Source: Georgenia thermotolerans (GTDB lineage: Bacteria > Actinomycetota > Actinomycetes > Actinomycetales > Actinomycetaceae). Taken from it: a stretch of 64,000 bases of DNA. Shown here in pieces: positions 46,670 through 55,360 of this stretch. The translations under genes and the position numbers were made by a program. The stretch lies in the NCBI RefSeq assembly GCF_009193185.1, contig NZ_VUKF01000006.1, forward strand, positions 1 through 64,000. The letters are read 5' to 3'. Under the pieces are notes generated by a model. The model saw nothing but the letters and a program-made list of their open reading frames with translations. It was not told the origin of the DNA and made no database searches. Within the stretch, counting starts at the first letter, position 1; each line of letters opens with the position of its first letter.

Positions 46670-48762
46670 GCGTGGATCTCCTTGCTGGCGGGGACGGGCT
46701 CGGCCGCGGCCGCCTGGGCCTGGACCGCCGTGATGGCGACCGTGTTGACGATGTCCTGCACCAGCGCCCCACGCGAGAGGTCGTTGACGGGCTTGTTCAG
46801 GCCCTGGAGCACGGGCCCGATGGCCACGGCGCCGGCGGAGCGCTGGACCGCCTTGTAGGTGTTGTTGCCGGTGTTGAGGTCGGGGAAGACGAAGACCGTC
46901 GCGCGCCCGGCGACGTCGGAGTCGGGCAGCTTGGTCTTGGCCACCGAGGCGTCCACGGCGGCGTCGTACTGGATGGGGCCCTCGACGAAGAGGTCGGGGC
47001 GGCGCTCGCGGACGAGGCGGGTGGCGGTGCGGACCTTCTCGACGTCGGCCCCCGCGCCGGACTCGCCGGTGGAGTAGGACAGCATCGCCACCCGCGGCTC
47101 GACGTCGAACTGGGCGGCGGTGGCGGCCGACTCGATCGCGATGTCCGCCAGCTGCTCGGCGGTGGGGTCGGGGTTGACGGCGCAGTCGCCGTAGACGAGC
47201 ACCCGGTCGGCCAGGCACATGAGGAACACCGAGGACACGATCGCCGTGCCCGGCTTGGTCCGGATGATCTCGAAGGACGGCTTGATGGTGTGCGCGGTGG
47301 TGTGCGCGGCGCCGGAGACCATCCCGTCGGCCTGGCCGGACTGGACCATGAGGGTGCCGAAGTAGGACACGTCGCGCACGATCTCGCGGGCCCGGTCGAT
47401 GGTCATGCCCTTGTGGGCGCGCAGGTGGGCGTACGACTCGGCGAACGGCTCGAGCAGCTCGGAGGTGGCCGGGTCGACGAGCTGCGCCCCCTCGAGGTTG
47501 AGGCCGAGCCCGGCCGCGCGGGAGCGGATGCGCGCCGGGTCCCCGAGGATCGTCAGGTCCGCCACCTGGCGGGAGAGCAGCGTGGACGCGGCGCGCAGGA
47601 TGCGGTCGTCCTCGCCCTCGGGCAGGACGATGCGCTTGCGGTCCGCCCGCGCCCGCTCGAGCAGGGCCGACTCGAACATCAGCGGGGTGATCACCTCGCT
47701 GCGCGGGACGTCGAGGGTGTGCAGGAGCGCCTCGGCGTCGACGTGCTGCTCGAAGTTGCCCAGCGCGAGGTCCCGCTTGCGCTGGGTGCCGCGCGAGACC
47801 ACCCCGCGGGTGGAGGCCACGATGCGGGCCGACTCGTAGGTGTCGTGGTCGGTGGAGATGACCGGCAGGCGCTGGCCCAGGCCCTCGACCATCTTCGTCA
47901 CCTGGGGCGAGGGCCGGTAGCCGCCGTTGAGCACGATCCCGGAGAGGGAGGGGAAGGTCCCCGACGCGTGCGCCATGACGAGGGTGATGAGCACCTCCGG
48001 ACGGTCGCCGGCGGCGATGGCCAGCATGCCCTCCTTGAGCCGCTCGAGGATGTGCTCGGTGTTCATGCCCGAGACGAGCATGTGCTCGGCCTCGCGGTCG
48101 AGCAGCGCGTCGTCGCCGAGGATGAGCTCGCCGTCCAGGGCCCGCATGAGGTCGCGCACCACCGGCGCGGACAGCAGCGGCACCTCCGGCAGCGCCCACG
48201 CCGGCCGGCCGCGCTCGCCCAGCGCCTCGCGCACGGCCTGGAGCTGGTCGGGGGCGCACCGGTTGGCGAGCACGCCCACCGTGGTGGCGTGGTCGTGGGC
48301 GATCTCGTCGATGGCCAGGTCGGCGACGGCGGCGACCTCGGCGGGCGTGCGGTCCAGGGCGCTGACGACGAGGAGGACCGGGGCGCCGAGGTTCGCGGCC
48401 ACCCGGGCGTTGAAGGCGAGCTCGGCCGGCCCGGCCACGTCGGTGTAGTCCGAGCCGACGACGATGACGACCTCGTTGTCCCGCTCGACGGTGCGGAAGC
48501 GCTCGATGATCCGGCTCAGGGCGGCGTCGGGGTCGGCGTGGACGTCCTCGTAGGTCACGCCCAGCGCGTCCTCGTAGCTGACGTTGAGGCCGCCGTGGCC
48601 GAGGAGCAGGTCGACGACGGTGTCCCGCTCGTCCTTCCGGGTCACCGGCCGGAACACGCCGACCTTCTCCACCCGGCGCACGAACAGGTCCACCAGGCCC
48701 AGCGCCACGGTGGACTTGCCGGTGTAGCCCTCCGGCGAGGCGATGTAGATGCTCCGCGCCAC
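46666..48762 (-). CDS. pta: Phosphate acetyltransferase (long form)
   Basis: Interconverts acetyl-CoA and acetyl phosphate. The 698-aa product is the long form: an N-terminal P-loop domain (YIASPEGYTGKSTVALG, residues 6-22) with a DRTGG-type middle domain (about 215-330), then the catalytic domain (about 365-690) with LPEGEDDRILRAAS, MVSGAAHTTAHTIKP and YGDCAVNPDPT. GTG 48762 follows AGGGAGGGA. It lies 145 nt downstream of xfp and is coupled to ackA. The N-terminal domain is usually regulatory. Confidence 0.96.
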   Translation of the reverse strand: MARSIYIASPEGYTGKSTVALGLVDLFVRRVEKVGVFRPVTRKDERDTVVDLLLGHGGLNVSYEDALGVTYEDVHADPDAALSRIIERFRTVERDNEVVIVVGSDYTDVAGPAELAFNARVAANLGAPVLLVVSALDRTPAEVAAVADLAIDEIAHDHATTVGVLANRCAPDQLQAVREALGERGRPAWALPEVPLLSAPVVRDLMRALDGELILGDDALLDREAEHMLVSGMNTEHILERLKEGMLAIAAGDRPEVLITLVMAHASGTFPSLSGIVLNGGYRPSPQVTKMVEGLGQRLPVISTDHDTYESARIVASTRGVVSRGTQRKRDLALGNFEQHVDAEALLHTLDVPRSEVITPLMFESALLERARADRKRIVLPEGEDDRILRAASTLLSRQVADLTILGDPARIRSRAAGLGLNLEGAQLVDPATSELLEPFAESYAHLRAHKGMTIDRAREIVRDVSYFGTLMVQSGQADGMVSGAAHTTAHTIKPSFEIIRTKPGTAIVSSVFLMCLADRVLVYGDCAVNPDPTAEQLADIAIESAATAAQFDVEPRVAMLSYSTGESGAGADVEKVRTATRLVRERRPDLFVEGPIQYDAAVDASVAKTKLPDSDVAGRATVFVFPDLNTGNNTYKAVQRSAGAVAIGPVLQGLNKPVNDLSRGALVQDIVNTVAITAVQAQAAAAEPVPASKEIHA

Positions 48763-48800
48763 TGCGCTGGTCCCTCCCTGTCGATCGGAGGCCGCCCGGC

Positions 48801-48892
48801 CCGCGCGGGGGCGGACTCAGGCGGCCGTGTCGGATGCTCTCCGACGCCGGGCGGGGGCCGGTGGGACCGAAGGCCCACCCGCCCCCGCGCGG
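48801..48892 (-). promoter_or_regulatory. Competing stem-loops in the xfp-pta intergenic region
   Basis: CCGCCCCCGCGCGG (48879-48892) can pair either with GCGGGGGC (48851-48858), forming a compact hairpin with an inner GTGGG/CCCAC stem, or with the perfect complement at 48801-48814. In the xfp-to-pta direction the compact hairpin forms first. It could attenuate pta-ackA relative to xfp or protect an mRNA end. Confidence 0.5.
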
Positions 48893-48907
48893 TGCCCGCG
48901 GTGGGCG

Positions 48908-51415
48908 TTACTCGTTGTCGCCGCCGGTGGCGAGGCTGGCGGCCGGGCCGCCCGTCTCGGTGGCGGTCTCGCCGACGTCGGGCCACACCCAGTCGGCGAC
49001 GCGCGGGATGTCCTCGCCGTGCTCGCGGGTGTACATGCGGGCCTCGAGCCGGGCGTCGATCATCTTCTGGCGCAGCGGGCCGTACTTCTCGCCCAGGCCC
49101 GGCACCCGGTCGATGACGTCCATGACCAGGTGGTACCGGTCGAGGTCGTTGAGCATGACCATGTCGAACGGCGTGGTGGTGGTGCCCTCCTCCTTGTACC
49201 CGCGCACGTGGATGTTCGGGTGACCGTGGCGGCGGTAGGTGAGGCGGTGGATGAGCCACGGGTAGCCGTGGTAGGCGAACACGACCGGCTTGTCGGTGGT
49301 GAAGATCGTGTCGAACGCCCGGTCGCTCAGCCCGTGCGGGTGCTCCTTCTCGTCCTGCAGCCGCATGAGGTCGACGACGTTGACCACGCGGACCTTCAGC
49401 TCGGGGACGAACCGGCGCAGCAGGTCGGCCGCGGCGAGGGTCTCCAGCGTGGGCACGTCACCGGCGCAGCCGAGGACGACGTCGGGCGCCTCGCCCTCGA
49501 CCTCGGTGCCGGCCCAGTCCCAGATGCCCAGGCCACGGGCGCAGTGCTTGATCGCCTCGTCCACGCTGAGGAAGCTCGGCGCGGGCTGCTTGCCGGCGAC
49601 GACCACGTTGACGTACTGCTTCGAGCGCAGCACGTGGTCGTAGGTGGCGAGCAGGGTGTTGGTGTCCGGCGGCAGGTACACCCGGATGATGTCGGCCTTC
49701 TTGTTGACCACGTGGTCGATGAAGCCGGGGTCCTGGTGGGAGAAGCCGTTGTGGTCCTGGCGCCACACGTGCGAGGACAGCAGGTAGTTGAGGGACGCGA
49801 TGGGCCGGCGCCAGGGGATGTGGTTGGTGACCTTCAGCCACTTGGCGTGCTGGTTGAACATCGAGTCGACGATGTGGATGAACGCCTCGTAGGAGTTCAT
49901 CATCCCGTGCCGGCCCGTGAGGAGGTAGCCCTCCAGCCAGCCCTGGCACTGGTGCTCGGAGAGCACCTCCATGACACGGCCCGCCCGGGCGAGGTGGTCG
50001 TCGTCGTCGGTGGGCAGGTACTCGGCGTTCCACTGCTTGTTGGTGACCTCGTAGACGGCCTGCAGACGGTTCGAGGCGGTCTCGTCGGGGCCGAAGATCC
50101 GGAAGTTGTCCGGGTTGAGGCGGATGACCTCCGTGAGGTACTGGCCCAGGACGCGGGTGGCCTCGGCCATCGGGGCGCCCGGGGTCCGGACCTCGACGGC
50201 GAAGTCGCGCCAGTCGGGCATGCGGAGGTCCTTGAGCAGGAGGCCGCCGTTGGTCACCGGGTTGGCGCTCATGCGCAGGTAGCCGGTGGGCGCCAGCGCG
50301 GCGATCTCCGGGTTGAGCCTGCCCGAGGCGTCGAACAGCTCGTCGGCGCGGTAGCTCTTCAGCCAGGTCTCGAGGTCCTTGAGGTGCTCGGCGGTGTCGC
50401 GCGCGTTGGCCAGCGGCACCTGGTGCGAGCGCCAGGAGTTCTCGGTGCGCTTGCCGTCGATCTCCTTCGGGCCGGTCCACCCCTTGGGGGTCTTGAAGAC
50501 GATCATCGGCCACTTCGGGCGCTCGAGCTGGTCCTCGGGGGTGGTCGCGGCCTTGGCCTTGATGTCGGCGATCTCGTCCAGGACGACGTCGAGCAGCTCG
50601 GCGAAGCGGCGGTGGAAGGCGGCCGGGGTGTCGCCCTCGAAGCCGCCCTCGAAGAAGTGGGGCTTGTGGCCGTACCCGCGCATGAGGTCGGCCAGCTCCT
50701 CCTCGGGGATGCGGGCCAGGACCGTGGGGTTGGCGATCTTGTACCCGTTGAGGTGCAGGATCGGCAGGACCACGCCGTCCTTCGCCGGGTCGACGAACTT
50801 GTTGGAGTGCCACGACGTCGCCAGCGGGCCGGTCTCGGCCTCGCCGTCGCCGACCACCGCGAAGACGAGCAGGTCGGGGTTGTCGAACGCGGCGCCGTAG
50901 GCGTGGGACAGGGCGTAGCCCAGCTCGCCGCCCTCGTGGATGGAGCCGGGGGTCTCCGGTGCCACGTGGGAGGGGATGCCGCCGGGGAAGGAGAACTGCT
51001 TGAACAGCCGGCGCATGCCCTCCTCGTCCTGCGTGATGTCGGGGTAGGTCTCGGTGTAGGTGCCCTCGAGGTAGGTGTTGGCCACGAGCCCGGGGCCGCC
51101 GTGGCCGGGCCCGGTGAGGTACATCGCGCTGAGCTCGCGCTCGGCGATGACGCGGTTCATGTGGGCGTAGAGGAAGTTCAGCCCCGGGGTGGTGCCCCAG
51201 TGGCCCAGCAGGCGCGGCTTGACGTCGTCGCGGCTCAGCGGGGTGCGCAGGAGCGGGTTGTTCAGCAGGTAGATCTGGCCGACCGAGAGGTAGTTGGCCG
51301 CTCGCCACCAGGCGTCGACGCGCTCCAGCGTCTCGTCGTCCAGCGGGGCCGTGGTGCTCTCCGCGCGATGGCGCCAGGCGCTGGTGGCGGCGCCGGCTGT
51401 GGTGGTCGTGCTCAT
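48908..51415 (-). CDS. xfp: Phosphoketolase (xylulose-5-P/fructose-6-P)
   Basis: TPP enzyme splitting xylulose-5-phosphate (and often fructose-6-phosphate) with phosphate into acetyl phosphate plus an aldose phosphate. The 835-aa product carries both family signatures: [20 protein letters not shown] (about residues 164-183) and the TPP motif [22 protein letters not shown] 51415 is preceded by GAGGAG; an open frame extends further back without homology. It is the first gene of xfp-pta-ackA, so acetyl phosphate made here can yield ATP (AckA) or acetyl-CoA (Pta). Confidence 0.97.
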   Translation of the reverse strand: MSTTTTAGAATSAWRHRAESTTAPLDDETLERVDAWWRAANYLSVGQIYLLNNPLLRTPLSRDDVKPRLLGHWGTTPGLNFLYAHMNRVIAERELSAMYLTGPGHGGPGLVANTYLEGTYTETYPDITQDEEGMRRLFKQFSFPGGIPSHVAPETPGSIHEGGELGYALSHAYGAAFDNPDLLVFAVVGDGEAETGPLATSWHSNKFVDPAKDGVVLPILHLNGYKIANPTVLARIPEEELADLMRGYGHKPHFFEGGFEGDTPAAFHRRFAELLDVVLDEIADIKAKAATTPEDQLERPKWPMIVFKTPKGWTGPKEIDGKRTENSWRSHQVPLANARDTAEHLKDLETWLKSYRADELFDASGRLNPEIAALAPTGYLRMSANPVTNGGLLLKDLRMPDWRDFAVEVRTPGAPMAEATRVLGQYLTEVIRLNPDNFRIFGPDETASNRLQAVYEVTNKQWNAEYLPTDDDDHLARAGRVMEVLSEHQCQGWLEGYLLTGRHGMMNSYEAFIHIVDSMFNQHAKWLKVTNHIPWRRPIASLNYLLSSHVWRQDHNGFSHQDPGFIDHVVNKKADIIRVYLPPDTNTLLATYDHVLRSKQYVNVVVAGKQPAPSFLSVDEAIKHCARGLGIWDWAGTEVEGEAPDVVLGCAGDVPTLETLAAADLLRRFVPELKVRVVNVVDLMRLQDEKEHPHGLSDRAFDTIFTTDKPVVFAYHGYPWLIHRLTYRRHGHPNIHVRGYKEEGTTTTPFDMVMLNDLDRYHLVMDVIDRVPGLGEKYGPLRQKMIDARLEARMYTREHGEDIPRVADWVWPDVGETATETGGPAASLATGGDNE

Positions 51416-51555
51416 GTCTCGGATCTCCTCGATAGGTCTCCCCTTGACACGACCCGGAGCCGTGCGTGACCGCGCCCGCGGGCCTGTCGAGGCCTCATTC
51501 CGACCTCGCCAGTGTCCACCATCTGCCCCGTTCCTGCGCCCTCGGGAGGGCGGAT

Positions 51556-51597
51556 TTCCGCGGAAGCGCGGGCGTCTGTGGGAACACCCACAGACGC
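51556..51597. promoter_or_regulatory. Inverted repeats in the xfp-SURF1 divergent region
   Basis: GCGTCTGTGGG (51572-51582), AACA, CCCACAGACGC (51587-51597) is a perfect 11-bp inverted repeat. Next to it TTCCGCGGAA (51556-51565) is a perfect palindrome. They lie 21-60 bp upstream of the SURF1 -10 and about 140-180 bp upstream of xfp. They are candidate operators for either gene. Confidence 0.45.
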
Positions 51598-51617
51598 GAG
51601 GCACACGGGCGGACACG

Positions 51618-51629
51618 TAGTCTGGGCCC
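51618..51629 (+). promoter_or_regulatory. Leaderless promoter -10 element for the SURF1 gene
   Basis: TAGTCT (51618-51623) lies 6 nt before GTG 51630. Confidence 0.6.
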
Positions 51630-52616
51630 GTGGACCCACGCCCTGTCGCCGGCCGCCCCGGCCCCGCCGCGCCCGACGGCGCCGGGGCGGGTGAGGCGCC
51701 GGCGCGCGACGGCGACCGCGAGGCCCACGTGCCCGGCGTCGCCGCTCGCGCCCCGCGAGGGGGCCGCGGCGCACGCATGACGGGGCAGCGGTCGGACTAC
51801 CTGCGGGCGGCCCTGACCCCGCGCCTGATCGGCATCTTCGTCCTCCTGCTCGCCGCCGCGGTGGTGTGCGTGCGTCTGGGCGCCTGGCAGCTCGACCGCG
51901 CGGCGATCCGCGGTGCGGCCAAGGCCGAGGCCGCCCACGCCGCAACCCTTGCCGCCGACCCGGTGCCGCTGGCCGACGTGCTGCAGCCGCAGACGACCTT
52001 CACCGCCAAGGAACTCGCCCGCACGGTCGAGGTGACCGGCACCTACCGGGCCGATCAGCAGGTCCTCGTCCCGGGCCGCGAGGTGGACGGGCACCCCGCC
52101 ACCCTCGTCGTCACCGCCCTGTGGGTGTCCGAGGGGCCGGACGCCGGCGCCATGCTGCCGGTGGTGCGCGGCTGGGTCCCGGCGGAGGCCATCCGCACCG
52201 ACGGGCGGGCGGAGCCCGCCGACGCCGCGACCGCCGCCCTGCTGCGCGTGCCCGACGGCGTGCAGCGGGTCACCGGTCACCTGGGCGCCTCCGAGGTCGC
52301 CGAGTCCGGTGCGTACCCCGAGGGGATGGTCGGCGCCATCAGCTCGGCTCAGCTCGCGAACCTCTGGGGTGGGCCTACCTTCAGCGGCTACCTCGTGGAG
52401 TTCACCGAGAACCCCGACGGCACCCGCTCCGCCGTGGCGCCGACCGGGCTGTCGCACGCCCCACCGCCGGCCATGGCGCAGGAGACCGGGCTGAACATCC
52501 AGAACCTCGCCTACGCCGTCGAGTGGGTGATCTTCGGCGGCTTCGCCCTGGTCCTGTGGTGGCGGATGGTGCGCGACGAGGTCATCTACCGCCGCGAGGA
52601 GGCGGCCCTGGCCTGA
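51630..52616 (+). CDS. SURF1 family cytochrome oxidase assembly protein
   Basis: 328-aa membrane protein of the SURF1 family, which helps assemble haem-copper cytochrome c oxidase. The first membrane segment is at about 63-85 ([24 protein letters not shown], with the conserved GxWQL(D/x)R) and the second near the C-terminus ([20 protein letters not shown]). The exported domain between them has [17 protein letters not shown] and LPVVRGWVP. The leaderless GTG 51630 gives a 49-residue Pro/Ala-rich tail; starting at ATG 51777 would remove it. Confidence 0.9.
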   Translation: MDPRPVAGRPGPAAPDGAGAGEAPARDGDREAHVPGVAARAPRGGRGARMTGQRSDYLRAALTPRLIGIFVLLLAAAVVCVRLGAWQLDRAAIRGAAKAEAAHAATLAADPVPLADVLQPQTTFTAKELARTVEVTGTYRADQQVLVPGREVDGHPATLVVTALWVSEGPDAGAMLPVVRGWVPAEAIRTDGRAEPADAATAALLRVPDGVQRVTGHLGASEVAESGAYPEGMVGAISSAQLANLWGGPTFSGYLVEFTENPDGTRSAVAPTGLSHAPPPAMAQETGLNIQNLAYAVEWVIFGGFALVLWWRMVRDEVIYRREEAALA

Positions 52617-52713
52617 GCGGGCCCCCGCCTGCCGGAGCCGCCCGGCGGCCCGTTCTCGGACCGGCCGCGGGCGGTGAGAGACTGAGGACAGACGCCGACC
52701 GAGAGGACCAGAC

Positions 52714-53127
52714 GTGACGAGCCCGGACGTGCCCCAGACCACCCAGCAGAGCCCCGCCGACGCCGCGGCCGCCGAGATCGAGCGCAAGAGCCGCAGCGCC
52801 TTCAAGGTCTACCGGGTGATGGCGTTCGTCACCGGCGCGATGCTCCTCGTGCTGTGCCTGGAGATGGTCCTCAAGTACGGCTTCAACGACGGGCAGCCGG
52901 TGCTGGGCAGCTGGGTGGCGATCGTGCACGGGTGGATCTACGTCATCTACATCGTCACGGTCTTCAACCTCTGGTCGACCATGCGCTGGGGCTTCGGCCG
53001 CATCATCGCGCTGGTCGCCGGCGGGGTGGTGCCCCTGCTGTCGTTCATCATGGAGACCCGCGCCCAGCGGTGGTTCGCGGCGGACCTGCCCGCCCTGCGC
53101 GACCGCGCGGCGGCCCGCGCCCGCTGA
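52714..53127 (+). CDS. DUF3817 family integral membrane protein
   Basis: 137-aa protein with an N-terminal charged region (1-30), then three or four membrane segments: FKVYRVMAFVTGAMLLVLCLEM, ILHGWIYVIYIV-like IVHGWIYVIYIVTVFNLW and IIALVAGGVVPLLSFIMETR. The pattern YRVMAFVTG...HGW.Y..Y.V is the DUF3817 signature. Function is unknown; it often sits beside SURF1 in actinobacteria. GTG 52714 follows GAGAGGA. Confidence 0.88.
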   Translation: MTSPDVPQTTQQSPADAAAAEIERKSRSAFKVYRVMAFVTGAMLLVLCLEMVLKYGFNDGQPVLGSWVAIVHGWIYVIYIVTVFNLWSTMRWGFGRIIALVAGGVVPLLSFIMETRAQRWFAADLPALRDRAAARAR

Positions 53128-53137
53128 GCCGCGGCCG

Positions 53138-53488
53138 TCACCGGCCGGGCCAGGAGCCCACGCGGACCCGCGCGCCCTCGCGCACGCCCCACCGGGCGAA
53201 GGCCCCCACCGGCGCCTCCAGCACCGCGCGGGCGCCGGGAGCAGGCCCGAGGACGCGCCACGGCCGCAGCACCCCGGTGCGCAGGACCGTCCCGTCCGCG
53301 CCCAGCAGTGCGACGTCGAGCGGCACGCGCATCCCGGCCCCGTGCACCGAGCGCTCCGGCGTCAGCAGCAGCCCCTCGGGCAGCCGACGGCGCAGCATCA
53401 GCCCGCGCAGGCGGCTGGCGAACGTGGCCGCGACCTCGATCCGGGCCACCGGCTGCCCGTCGACGACCAGGTCTTCCAGCTGCGGCAC
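53138..53488 (-). CDS. DUF192 family protein
   Basis: 116-aa small protein of the DUF192 (UPF0127) family. Features: VARIEVAATFASRLRGLMLRR, LLLTPERSVHGAGMRVPLDVALLGADGTVLR and VLEAPVGAFARWGVREGARV. Many relatives have a signal peptide or follow pilus genes; this one has none. GTG 53488 is fixed by GAGGAAG 4-5 nt upstream. It is convergent with DUF3817 (10-nt gap) and divergent from the Tad operon. Function is unknown. Confidence 0.85.
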   Translation of the reverse strand: MPQLEDLVVDGQPVARIEVAATFASRLRGLMLRRRLPEGLLLTPERSVHGAGMRVPLDVALLGADGTVLRTGVLRPWRVLGPAPGARAVLEAPVGAFARWGVREGARVRVGSWPGR

Positions 53489-53534
53489 GGCGCTTCCTCT
53501 CCCTGTGGACGGTCCGGGCGGGCGGTCCGGAGAT

Positions 53535-53667
53535 GGCATCTCGCGAACACCATGACGCCTCGCGACCGAGATGACGTCTCGCGACCGAGATGACGTCTCG
53601 CGACCGAGATGACGTCTCGCGACCGAGATGACGCCTCGCGACCCAGATGACGTCTCGCGAGCTGGGG
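53535..53667 (+). repeat. 19-bp tandem repeat array E, upstream of the Tad operon
   Basis: Seven copies at 53535, 53554, 53573, 53592, 53611, 53630 and 53649, all exactly 19 bp apart. The consensus is GACGTCTCGCGACCGAGAT; the three from 53573 are identical. It is the reverse complement of array A's unit with two base changes. Confidence 0.96.
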
Positions 53668-53731
53668 CCACGGGGCGGTGACCGGACGCCGCCACGGTAG
53701 CGGACAACTACCGCCCTGATTAGTTGAAAAG

Positions 53732-53758
53732 TGACGCAGATTTGCAGAAAGCGCGTCA
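53732..53758. promoter_or_regulatory. Inverted repeat in AT-rich region before the Tad operon
   Basis: TGACGC and GCGTCA separated by 15 nt, 82 bp upstream of the first gene, inside a locally AT-rich segment. Possible regulator site for the pilus operon. Confidence 0.4.
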
Positions 53759-53839
53759 ATTAGGACATGGTTCGTCCGGCGCCACGGGGGCAGTGGGGCT
53801 GCGGGCCTCGCGCGCCGCTGCACAGGGGGGAGGGATCGG

Positions 53840-54634
53840 ATGGGGCGACTGGTTCTGGGGGTGCTCTGTGCCGACGCTCCCCAGCAGGACCTGACCCGCG
53901 CCGACGTCGCGGTCGTGCGCCTCGATCCCGACGATGCCACCCCCTGGGCGAACCTCGCCACCGGAGCGACCCACGCCGTCGTGCTGGGCGAACGCCGGCA
54001 CGAGCTCGCCGTGCGCCACCACGCGGCCCTCGCCGCGGACCTGGGCCTGGCCGTCGCCTGGCGGGCCGAGATGCTCGGCCCGCTCGCCCTGGTCGCCGCC
54101 GCGCGCTACACCGCCCAGAACGCCCCGAGCGTCGGCCTCGCCCCGGCCGTGCTGGACGCCGCCGTGGCCGCCCTGTGGAACGGCGCCTGGGTCCCGAAGG
54201 TCGCCCGGCTCGACCACCCCGCCCCGAGCCTCGCCCAGCACCTGCGCTCCTGGCTGCCCGTGCCCGGCGGCTACCTCGTCACCCTCACCGGCGAGCCCCG
54301 GGTGGAGCGGGTGACGTCGGCGCGTGCCGCGGCGGCCGGCCGGCGCGGGCACCTGCTCCGCTCCGAGGGCGCCCTGCCGGCCGCGGCGCGCGACCTCGCC
54401 CAGGACCGCTCCGGCGCGGCGGACGTCACCGCCGTGGCCGGGTTCGACCGGCCGGCCGCGGGGCGGTTCGGCCCCGGCGCCGTCGAGCTGGTCGCCCTTC
54501 CCGAGAACGTCGGCCCGCCGGCGCCCGGCCCGCACGTCGCGTGCCCGGCGTGCGGCGTGCAGGTCCCCGCGGGGTTCTGCCCCTACTGCCGGGTCCGCCG
54601 GGCCGAGACCGCACACGCAGGAGCTGAGGCATGA
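53840..54634 (+). CDS. Hypothetical protein with C-terminal zinc ribbon, first gene of Tad operon
   Basis: Not recognised. The 264-aa soluble protein has an Ala/Arg-rich body with no membrane segment. The last 35 residues contain CPACGVQVPAGFCPYC, two CxxC pairs that should bind one zinc, like zinc ribbons that recruit or bridge proteins. GGGGGGAGGGA precedes the ATG by 4 nt. It overlaps the CpaB-like gene by ATGA, so it belongs to the pilus operon. A regulatory or assembly role is inferred from position only. Confidence 0.75.
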   Translation: MGRLVLGVLCADAPQQDLTRADVAVVRLDPDDATPWANLATGATHAVVLGERRHELAVRHHAALAADLGLAVAWRAEMLGPLALVAAARYTAQNAPSVGLAPAVLDAAVAALWNGAWVPKVARLDHPAPSLAQHLRSWLPVPGGYLVTLTGEPRVERVTSARAAAAGRRGHLLRSEGALPAAARDLAQDRSGAADVTAVAGFDRPAAGRFGPGAVELVALPENVGPPAPGPHVACPACGVQVPAGFCPYCRVRRAETAHAGAEA

Positions 54635-55359
54635 ACCCCCGTCAGCGCCGCGGCGTCCTCTTCATGCTCCTGGCGGTGCTGGTGGCCGGCGGGGTCTTCC
54701 TCGTCGTCCTCCAGTACCTCTCGAGCGTGGCGAGCGCCGTCGGCCCCACCACCACCGTCTACCGCGCGTCCGGGCCGCTGCCGGCCTACGCCACCCTCAC
54801 CCCGGACGCCCTCGTCGAGGACGAGGTGCCCACCCGGTGGCTCTCCGACTCGGCCCAGGTGCCCCTCGAGGACCTGCTCGAGCGCCGGGTCGGCGTCGCC
54901 CTCGCCGAGGGCACCATGGTCACCGCGGACATGCTCGTCCCGCCGTCCGACCTCAGCCCCACCGAGCGCGAGATCGCCATCGAGGTCGACGCCGTCACCG
55001 GCATCGCCGGGCGGGTGGAGCCGGGCGACTTCGTCGACATCTACGCCGTCTTCGCCGACGTGCCCGGCCTGCCCCAGCAGGTGCGGGTCCTCGTGCGCAG
55101 CGTGCGGGTGGTCACCGTCGCCGGCGAGCGGACCGTCGTCCAGGAGGACGGCGCCGGGCTGGGGGAGGAGCAGGTCATCCCCGTCACGCTCGCGCTGGAG
55201 CCCAACGACGCCCTCGCCGTCACCTACGCCGACGCCTTCGCCGCCGAGGTCCGCCTCGTGGGCCTGCCCGCCGGCACCGCCGAGGACCGCACCGGCGAGC
55301 AGGACCGCTACGACGCCGGCCAGCTCGGCGGCCAGCCGATCCCGGAAGGGGTGAACTGA
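54631..55359 (+). CDS. cpaB: Flp pilus assembly protein CpaB/RcpC (SAF domain)
   Basis: 242-aa envelope protein of the Tad system. One N-terminal membrane segment (GVLFMLLAVLVAGGVFLVVLQYL), then a SAF domain (about 42-105: YRASGPLPAYATLTPDALVE, and RRVGVALAEGTMVTADML) and the RcpC domain (IAIEVDAVTGIAGRVEPGDFVDIY). In Gram-negatives the homologue works with the secretin. No secretin is needed here, so it probably binds the cell wall. Coupled to its neighbours. Confidence 0.9.
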   Translation: MNPRQRRGVLFMLLAVLVAGGVFLVVLQYLSSVASAVGPTTTVYRASGPLPAYATLTPDALVEDEVPTRWLSDSAQVPLEDLLERRVGVALAEGTMVTADMLVPPSDLSPTEREIAIEVDAVTGIAGRVEPGDFVDIYAVFADVPGLPQQVRVLVRSVRVVTVAGERTVVQEDGAGLGEEQVIPVTLALEPNDALAVTYADAFAAEVRLVGLPAGTAEDRTGEQDRYDAGQLGGQPIPEGVN

Positions 55360-55360
55360 C

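Larger units (their letters stand above)
53489..53839. other. 351-bp gap between the DUF192 gene and the Tad operon
   Basis: Holds array E (53535-53667) and then, at about 53700-53765, the most AT-rich stretch in the window, with an inverted repeat TGACGC/GCGTCA (53732-53737 and 53753-53758, 15-nt spacer). The Tad operon promoter and operator are probably there. Confidence 0.55.

Noticed and set aside
46672-51469. Open frames of more than 800 codons antisense to pta and xfp
   Set aside because: Their composition (runs of Val-Gly-His-Asp-Arg) mirrors the third-position GC bias of the real genes on the other strand. They lack ribosome sites and motifs.
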